A DNA stretch of 34,624 nt, from positions 1 through 34,624 of the forward strand of contig CALDZK010000018.1 of assembly GCA_937944145.1 (NCBI GenBank), written 5' to 3'. This DNA is from an uncultured Candidatus Altimarinota bacterium. Lineage in GTDB: Bacteria; Patescibacteriota; Gracilibacteria; BD1-5; UBA6164. How positions within the stretch are numbered: position 1 is the first letter of the stretch; every line of letters begins with the position of its first letter. The notes below the pieces were generated by a model that did no database searches, was not told where the DNA came from, and saw only the letters and a program-made list of their open reading frames with translations. This document shows, one piece after another, positions 29,315 through 34,624 of the stretch. The translations under genes were made by a program, and so were the position numbers.

Positions 29315-30874
29315 TTAGTGGCTATGTTTTTGTGTTGGGAGATCATGATCTCATACCGTAAAGTGAAATAACATTCCTGCATGTAAATGCTCACTTATAT
29401 GGCAATGAGCCATCCATATTCATGGATTCGTATTATCTAGGAGTATTTTAATTTTCTCTCCAGTTTCGAGGAGAACAGTGTCTTTCCATTGTAGATTATC
29501 GTTGATAACCCCATCACGCTCGATTACTACAAATCTCTGACCGTGAAAATGGATAGGGTGCTGCATAGGATGATCAGCATGTTTATCATTGTCTATTTCT
29601 ATTACTACTTGTTCTCATAGTTCAAATTGCCAGTCAATATCTTGATTTACTTTTCCACTATCTTGATCCACAAGTTTCCATACTACATTTTTGTTTGTAA
29701 AATGGCTATTTTTGTCTTTTTGGTCATCCTTCCAGCTTATAGTTTGTGCATCTCCGTGTGCATGATGTGCGTGGGATTTTCCTCATTGTATATCAACAGC
29801 AACTCTGAGTCTTTTATCTGCTCTTCACTCAGCTAGCCCCTGTATCTGAGATCGAATAGCTCAAAAATCATCACTATTATCCCTGAGAGTTTGGAAATCA
29901 CTCAAACTATCATTTTGAGATTTCTCTGTTACCAGAACTTTTCATAACTCATGCGTAAACTCAGGAGTACTATTTTGTATACTGTACTCTCATGGTTCAG
30001 GATAGTAGACTTCTAAAATATATCTTTCTGCTGGAGCGATAGTTATTCACTGGGCTGGAGCAAGTATTTCACGTTCTATTCTTCCAATATCTCCTCACAC
30101 AATCTTTGTTTGTGCTCCGTCAATAGTGATTCTGAAAGGACGTACATTTGCACTATTAGTGATAAAATATCTCACTGTTTGTCACGCTGTAGCTGTAGTA
30201 GAAAATTTTTCTTCGTTGTTAATCATCTGTATATCACCGAAACGTCATGTGAGTGCGTGCGTAGTAGTATCTTGAAAATACTCTGACAAACTCAGATCAT
30301 CGAGTATCCAGCTTTCTTCAGGTAAGTCCTGAGTCCAATAATCCTCTGATTCGGGTTGTACTAGGTAGTTTCCATAGAGTCATCCATCTTGTTGTCTGTC
30401 TTCACGAACATGAGGATGATACCAAAACACTCCTGCATCAGGAAACTCAAGTTCATAGCGAAAGGTTTCTCCAGGTTTTACAGATGGATGAGGTATACCA
30501 GGAGTCCCATCCATAGTATAGTCTCCACGGAGTCCATGGCTATGGATCGTAGTTTCTTCATCAATATTATTTGTGAAATTCAGTGTTATTTTTGCTCACT
30601 GAGGAACTTGAAAAATTGGTCCAGGAATCATTTCATTATAGGCGAGACGCTTGAGTATTTTTCCCCCGATTTCTTGTTGTACAAAATCAGCAGACATATC
30701 ATAACTCTCACCATCTCTGAGTGATATTATAATCGGTTTCTTTGCATGAGGTATATCAAGAGCAATGTTATTATCATAGCTTTGTCCTTTGAAAGCCCCT
30801 GCATTATAGTTATTATAAATCTGGTATGATGTGATTATAACTATAAAAATAATCAGAAAATATGTTTTTTTCAT
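29315..30874 (-). CDS. Multicopper oxidase (CueO/CopA-like)
   Basis: A 519-residue three-cupredoxin-domain oxidase with an N-terminal signal/anchor (KTYFLIIFIVIITSY). All copper-ligand motifs are present: TIHSHGLRG and FWYHPHV in domain 1, HPIHFHGQRF and MAHCHISEHLHAGM in domain 3, covering the type 1, 2 and 3 sites. Such enzymes oxidise Cu(I) to Cu(II) or other metal/organic substrates in the periplasm. An added His-rich stretch (GKSHAHHAHGDAQ) lies before domain 3. The genes around it encode metal-binding exported proteins and an HME pump, consistent with copper detoxification. Confidence 0.93.
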
Positions 30875-30878
30875 AAAT

Positions 30879-30905
30879 AAAAAAGATAATTATATAAAAA
30901 TTATC
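30879..30905 (-). terminator. Terminator/attenuator-like hairpin before the oxidase gene
   Basis: On the minus strand, GATAATT and AATTATC pair around a 7-nt AT loop and are followed by six T. It lies a few bases upstream of the oxidase ATG. A second GATAATTTT upstream (plus 30931-30939) could compete for pairing, which suggests attenuation between the first gene and the rest of the operon. Confidence 0.45.
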
Positions 30906-30942
30906 CACTAAAAAAGTAGATAGGTTTAAAATTATCTTTTTA

Positions 30943-31314
30943 TTATAATAAAAGCTCTGTACTGATACGTATAGATGTACGCTGTTTGATATTATCAGGA
31001 GGAGACTGGGGAAAAACGAGATTTTTTATAAACTTAAATACGAAATAATCCCTATCTTGCCCGTAATCTCGGAGTATATCCTCACTCGTATCATCGTAAT
31101 CTACTCCTGTATGAGAGCTAGCAATTGATACATGGACTTCTTGTAATTCACTACAACAGTCTATATCTTCTTGGTCGTGATGATGCGCTGACTCGCTAGC
31201 GTGTACATGATGTTCTAAATGTCCTGCATGTATATCAAGAGACATGCAAAAACTTCCTAAAGCAATGAATAGAAATAGAGCTGAGCTGAGTATTTGCTTG
31301 AAGTAGGAAAGCAT
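30943..31314 (-). CDS. His-rich exported protein, first gene of the metal operon
   Basis: A 123-residue protein with a signal peptide (LSSALFLFIALGSFCMSLDIHA) and a mature His/Cys cluster (GHLEHHVHASESAHHHDQED, then DCC), strongly suggesting metal binding. The remainder is hydrophilic and ends RTSIRISTELLL. No known family recognised. It directly follows the palindromic operator and promoter region, so it should be the most strongly expressed gene of the operon. Confidence 0.82.
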   Translation of the reverse strand: MLSYFKQILSSALFLFIALGSFCMSLDIHAGHLEHHVHASESAHHHDQEDIDCCSELQEVHVSIASSHTGVDYDDTSEDILRDYGQDRDYFVFKFIKNLVFPQSPPDNIKQRTSIRISTELLL

Positions 31315-31331
31315 GCTAGAAAAACATAATC

Positions 31332-31348
31332 ATAATGAATATCATTAT
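31332..31348. promoter_or_regulatory. Palindromic operator of the metal operon
   Basis: ATAATGA-ATA-TCATTAT is a perfect 7-bp dyad. On the minus strand its edge forms TATAAT (31349-31344), a -10 box with TTGCAA (31370-31365) upstream at a short 15-bp spacing. A metalloregulator binding here would block transcription. The Fur-box-like base pattern is noted, but no regulator gene is visible nearby. Confidence 0.6.
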
Positions 31349-31469
31349 ACTTCTTTATTTATTTTTGCAAGGGATTAGGTAATAATAAAGAGAAAAATTG
31401 TAAGAAAATAGGGATTTTTTGAAAAGAGAATTTCAGGAAAATAAAATGCTCCTATTCTAAAAATATACT

Positions 31470-31497
31470 AAGTAGATCAATGTCGACCTACTTTTTA
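31470..31497. repeat. TAGATC hairpin, copy 5
   Basis: AAGTAGATC-AATGTC-GACCTACTT (one mismatch), followed by T residues. It lies between divergent genes, where no plus-strand gene needs termination, so it fits a dispersed hairpin element better than a private terminator. Confidence 0.65.
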
Positions 31498-31517
31498 TTT
31501 TATGTATATAAAAACTT

Positions 31518-31546
31518 TTGACATAAGTATACGGATTTGTATACTT
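31518..31546 (+). promoter_or_regulatory. MAPEG promoter with embedded operator
   Basis: TTGACA (31518-31523) and TATACT (31540-31545), 16-bp spacer. A perfect dyad AAGTATAC-N6-GTATACTT (31525-31546) fills the spacer and -10 box, the classic place for a TetR-type operator. A TetR gene lies two positions downstream. An 18-bp hairpin ATCCTAAA/TTTAGGAT (31554-31571) sits in the leader. Confidence 0.8.
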
Positions 31547-31593
31547 TCTTCACATCCTAAATTTTTAGGATATTATTTCTTAAAGTATTTCTT

Positions 31594-32004
31594 ATGGAAT
31601 CACTTATTACATATCTTGCTCTGAGTTGAATGCTCACCGTTCTCCTTTGGACACCTTATATTGTAGATAGATTATTCTCTTGGGGTCTCAAAGACTTTCT
31701 CTTGAACTATCCAAAATGATTTCCAGTAGAGGAACCAAAAACTCCTATGTGGGCTCAAAGAGCAAAGAGAGCTCATCTGAACATGGTTGAAACTATGCCA
31801 GCATTTGTTGCTGTAGTTGTAGCTGCTATAGCTACTGGTGACGCTGGAGTTATATCATCTGCAGCTTTCTGGGCACAGATATTTTTCTTTGCAAGAATCA
31901 TCCACGCACTCGTATATATCCTAGCAGTCCCTGCTATGAGAACACCAGTGTATCTTGTGTCTTGGTTTGCTATTTTGATGATTGGTGCAGGAATAATCCT
32001 ATAA
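31594..32004 (+). CDS. MAPEG-family membrane protein
   Basis: A 136-residue four-helix integral membrane protein. The signature RAKRAHLNMVETMPAFVAV follows the first helix and loop, as in MAPEG proteins (microsomal glutathione transferase relatives). Other membrane segments are ITYLALSGMLTVLLW, AAFWAQIFFFARIIHALVYI and PVYLVSWFAILMIGAGIIL. Bacterial members are largely uncharacterised; roles in detoxification of lipophilic or electrophilic compounds are assumed. Its operator-bearing promoter and downstream TetR gene suggest chemical induction. Confidence 0.9.
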
Positions 32005-32040
32005 CACCAAACTTCTAAAAAATCTGAATTCTCAAAGAAA

Positions 32041-32076
32041 AAATATGCAAAACTATAAGTTTTTGCATATTTTTTC
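32041..32076 (+). terminator. Terminator after the MAPEG gene
   Basis: AAATATGCAAAA and TTTTTGCATATTT pair around CTATAAG, and the T-run continues. It separates the MAPEG transcript from the TetR gene, which therefore needs its own promoter. Confidence 0.88.
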
Positions 32077-32122
32077 TAAAGTTTATAACACACAGACTAT
32101 CAAATATCAACAAATACTTCTT

Positions 32123-32692
32123 ATGAACATAAAAAAACAAGAAATCATTCAAACAGCAATCAGGCTCTTTTCAGAAAACTGATTTCACGCAACAGGTGTG
32201 GATATGATCGTTAGAGAATCATGAATCACAAAAAAAACGCTTTACCATCATTTTGGGAGTAAAAATGGTCTTATCGTCGCGAGCTTGTGGAAATACCATG
32301 GAGACTTTGTAGAGTTCCTCTCTTCATCTGTTGCAGAATCGAGTGATGATCCACTCAAACAACTTCAGGCTATATTTGATGTTGCCTATAGCCGGTTTCG
32401 TCAGGACAATTTTTGTGGTTGTATGTTTATAAATGCTATATGAGAATATTCAGACTCTGAGTCAGAAATTACGGAAGTATCACAGAACTTCAAACATACC
32501 ATTTATAATGCTATTAAAGAAATCTGCATCAAGGCAAGTCTAAAAAATCCAGATGAAACAGCTCGTCATATAGCACTGTTGCTCGAATGAGCTATCGTGA
32601 CAGCTCAAGTTATGTGAGATCCAAATGCAGCTGAAACGGCTAAAGATATACTAAAAACTCTTATACATGAACAACAATCTCAAACTCGATAA
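32123..32692 (+). CDS. TetR/AcrR-family transcriptional regulator
   Basis: A 189-residue repressor. The N-terminal HTH (residues about 8-55) has IIQTAIRLFSENGFHATGVDMIVRESG, with GITKKTLYHHFGSKNGLI as the recognition helix region. The ligand domain (DNFCGCMFINAIGEY) resembles the TetR group with a conserved 'GC...N' motif. It likely controls the MAPEG gene through the dyad at 31525-31546. Its 3' end overlaps the next gene by 26 nt, so repressor and glycosylase-like protein are co-expressed. Confidence 0.9.
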
Positions 32693-33251
32693 TCTCATAC
32701 AAAAAATCAGGTCTTGCAAGGTATGTAGCGATCTCCCATGTGGTCCGAGACCTATACTGTCTGTATCTCCAACTTCAAAGATACTCATTATCGGACAAGC
32801 TCCCTGAATACGCGTCCATACTTCGGGAATTCCATGGGATGACCCCAGTGGAGAGAGACTCAGGCAGTGGCTCTGAGTAGATACTAAAACTTTTTATGAT
32901 GCGAGTAGAGTTGGTATTATGCCTCTAGGGCTTTGTTATCCATGAACGGGAAAGACCTGAGATCTCCCTCCCAGAAAAGAATGTGCCCCACTCTGGCATG
33001 AAAAGATTTTAGAGCAACTCCCAGAGCTTGAGGTCATAGTTCTGATTGGATGATACGCTCAAAAGCATTATCTCTGAAAAAGGTTAGAAAAAAACCTCAC
33101 TGAAACCGTAAAAAATTATAAAAATTATCTCCCAAAGTTTTTTGTACTCCCTCATCCATCCCCGAGGAATAATATATGGATGAAAAAAAATGAGTGGTTT
33201 GAGGCAGAGGTGATTCCTGAACTGAAGAAATCAGTATCACAATATTTATAA
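32667..33251 (+). CDS. Uracil-DNA glycosylase family protein
   Basis: A 194-residue protein of the UDG superfamily (family 4/5-like group, 'UdgX-like' small proteins). Seen: KVCSDLPCGPRPIL with cysteines near the N-terminus, the active-site stretch ILIIGQAPGIRVHTSGIPWD followed by DPSGERLRQWL, and the C-terminal motif LPHPSPRNNIWM. It should remove uracil or related damaged bases from DNA, though this subgroup is often only annotated by similarity. Translation start ATG lies inside the TetR gene in another frame. Confidence 0.85.
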
Positions 33252-33318
33252 ACTACAACTTTTCTTTCTTGTTTGATAAAGGCAAAGAGAGCTAAAAGCC
33301 AGATAGGAATATTAAAAA

Positions 33319-33356
33319 AAAAACAGCTATGTTCATATGTGAACATAGCTGTTTTT
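33319..33356. terminator. Strong bidirectional terminator
   Basis: Two 17-bp perfect arms (33319-33335 and 33340-33356, loop TATG) have A/T-runs outside. It serves the glycosylase-family gene and the convergent NTF2-like genes. Confidence 0.92.
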
Positions 33357-33370
33357 GTGTGTATTCTACA

Positions 33371-33760
33371 TTACTTTGTCTCATCGTTATTATCCATATC
33401 GAGAATCATCTTCCAACTTCCATCTTCTTGACGTCTATATACGAGTACGAGTCTTCACTCTCCACCACGTTTTTCTCAGCTTGCTTTGACAGTCAGATTA
33501 TTTTTGAAGTGTCCAACCAGAATTGCCATATCTCCTTGTACATCTAGGTGTTGTACTTCAAATTCTGATACTATATCAAACATTTCTATGAGAGGTCCAT
33601 ATTTTTTTCTTACAGCTTCTTTTCCATGTCCGATTGGAGATTTTTCGTTACAAATAACCAGATTTTCATCGCAGGTTGCTACGATACGTTCGAGATTTCC
33701 TTCATCAAGCCCTTGCATCCATTCGTTTAGTTCATGTTGTATAGCTTCTTTATCAGTCAT
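33371..33760 (-). CDS. NTF2-like/DUF4440 (SnoaL-type) protein
   Basis: A 129-residue cone-shaped NTF2-fold protein: initial helices EAIQHELNEWMQGLDEGNLERIV, the strand pair DENLVICNEKSP, and the diagnostic end GRLVLVYRRQEDGSWKMILD. The C-terminal part follows a TGA read as Gly near residue 95, so a standard-code call would be truncated. Enzymatic role unknown; such folds are isomerases, binding proteins or immunity factors. It is the second gene of a two-gene minus-strand operon (27-nt gap). Confidence 0.85.
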
Positions 33761-33787
33761 AATATATATGATTATGTATTAAAATAT

Positions 33788-34180
33788 TTACTTTTTTGGG
33801 GCTCCCATAGGGCAGTCTATATAGTATCCCCATCCTCCGTTTTCGAGTTTACGTGCTACTTCGGTAGATGATCCCTCCGCAGCTACCTGACCATCAGGTG
33901 TTTTTATGACCCAGTTTGCGTGCAATAGTGCGATGTCTCCTATAATAACTTCACTCGTTATAGTACTCTCAAGAGTTGGCCTCATAGCAAGCATCTCTGC
34001 AAATGCTTTTCTTACTCCGTCATGTCCTATAAGAGGTGGTTCAGTCGGTGGAAAAAATATCTGACAATCAGGGTGAAAGAGAGACACTATCCCTTCCATA
34101 TCACCATTTTTCAAATGTACTCAAACAGTATTTGCGATATCAGAAGGAGAATGAGCAATAAGTTCTGTAGTATGTTCCAT
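33788..34180 (-). CDS. NTF2-like/SnoaL-type protein
   Basis: A 130-residue paralogue-type NTF2-fold protein: IANTVGVHLKNGDMEGIVSLF, FHPDCQIFFPPTEPPLIGHDG and ITSEVIIGDIALLHANWVI are typical SnoaL-like elements. The start at 34180 (MEHTTELIAHS) is used because the first segment continues through a TGA codon; starting at MKNGDMEG would lose the first helix. A 19-bp dyad lies just upstream and a divergent HxlR regulator beyond it, so repression by HxlR is likely. Confidence 0.85.
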
Positions 34181-34189
34181 AATTTTATT

Positions 34190-34208
34190 AACTTTATAAT
34201 TTAAAGTT
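34190..34208. promoter_or_regulatory. Inverted repeat, putative HxlR operator
   Basis: AACTTTA-TAATT-TAAAGTT is a perfect 7-bp dyad 9 bp upstream of the NTF2-like start codon, in the intergenic region shared with the divergent HxlR gene. Confidence 0.5.
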
Positions 34209-34309
34209 ACTTTATTTTATATATAAACTATTTTTTTACAAGTTAAAATTGATTTTATTGTTGTTTTTTATACTATATTTATAGATGATACCTTATAATA
34301 CCGAATTCT

Positions 34310-34624
34310 ATGCCAAATAAACTCAATCCAAAAATGTGTCCTATGGATAGATTTATTGCATTTGTTTCAAAAAAATGGATGCTTTTTATAGTGACAACCA
34401 TTGCAAATGGGGCAAAGACCTATAGTGACATAGCAAATAATACCTACAATATAAATTCGAGTATTTTGTCTTCAAGACTCAAAGAACTTCAAGAATACGG
34501 CTTTATAGAAAAAAAGATAATCTCTCAAACTCCTATAAAAGTTGAGTATAGCCTCACTGAAAAGGGAAGGACTTTTTCAAAAGAGTTTGCCTGAGTCATC
34601 GACTGGGCAGAAAAGTGGATGTAA
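34310..34624 (+). CDS. HxlR-family winged-helix regulator
   Basis: A 104-residue regulator ending exactly at the window edge. It starts with MCPMDRFIAFVSKKWMLFI, the usual HxlR cysteine before the 'KW' helix, followed by NINSSILSSRLKELQEYGFI (HTH and wing approach) and VEYSLTEKGRTFSKEF. The final segment GVIDWAEKWM is read through a TGA codon. HxlR proteins respond to redox, aldehyde or ligand signals and often control a divergent neighbour, here the two NTF2-like genes. Confidence 0.9.

Overview
The window comes from an organism that reads UGA as an amino acid, almost certainly glycine (genetic code 25). Nearly every real gene contains in-frame TGA codons, and many fall on invariant glycines: two Walker A glycines of the AAA+ ATPase, the GDIHG and GNHD glycines of a phosphoesterase, and a kinase P-loop. 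With low GC, no clear Shine-Dalgarno sites and frequent TTATG starts, this points to the CPR/Patescibacteria lineages Absconditabacteria (SR1) or Gracilibacteria (BD1-5). All genes below were read with TGA = Gly; a standard-code reading breaks most of them into fragments.

Region 1 (1-1820) looks like ordinary chromosome: the 3' part of a PilT-type ATPase, a single-RRM RNA-binding protein, a small helical protein on the opposite strand and tRNA-Lys(CUU).

Region 2 (about 1950-23650) is a roughly 20-kb island of RNA-end-processing genes. A TrmB-type regulator is divergent from a polynucleotide kinase-HD protein, which overlaps a T4 Rnl1-like RNA ligase. An abnormal class II tRNA-like element with an enlarged anticodon loop follows. 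The same 20-21-bp motif lies exactly 15 bp upstream of the -35 box of this operon and again upstream of the second transcription unit. That unit begins with a structured leader and an SPFH/slipin protein, then a SPOUT 2'-O-methyltransferase, a second RNA ligase of another family, and an HD-kinase protein with the reverse domain order. Further downstream are a HEAT-like protein, an RlaP nucleotidyltransferase, a calcineurin-like phosphoesterase, an SF0329-family protein, several orphans, a CCA-adding-type enzyme with HD domain, a MNT-like nucleotidyltransferase, a PLP aminotransferase, a 2H (LigT) phosphoesterase and a ClpB-D2-like AAA+ ATPase. Together they could trim, phosphorylate, re-ligate, methylate and re-tail broken RNA. 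The later part is punctuated by a three-copy compound intergenic repeat.

Region 3 (23905-31350, minus strand) is a metal, probably copper, export operon read right to left: His-rich exported protein, multicopper oxidase, His-rich lipoprotein, membrane-fusion protein and HME-type RND pump. A perfect palindrome overlaps its likely promoter.

Region 4 (31500-34624) holds a MAPEG membrane protein with an operator palindrome in its promoter, a TetR regulator, a uracil-DNA-glycosylase-family protein, two NTF2-like proteins on the minus strand and a divergent HxlR regulator ending exactly at the window edge.
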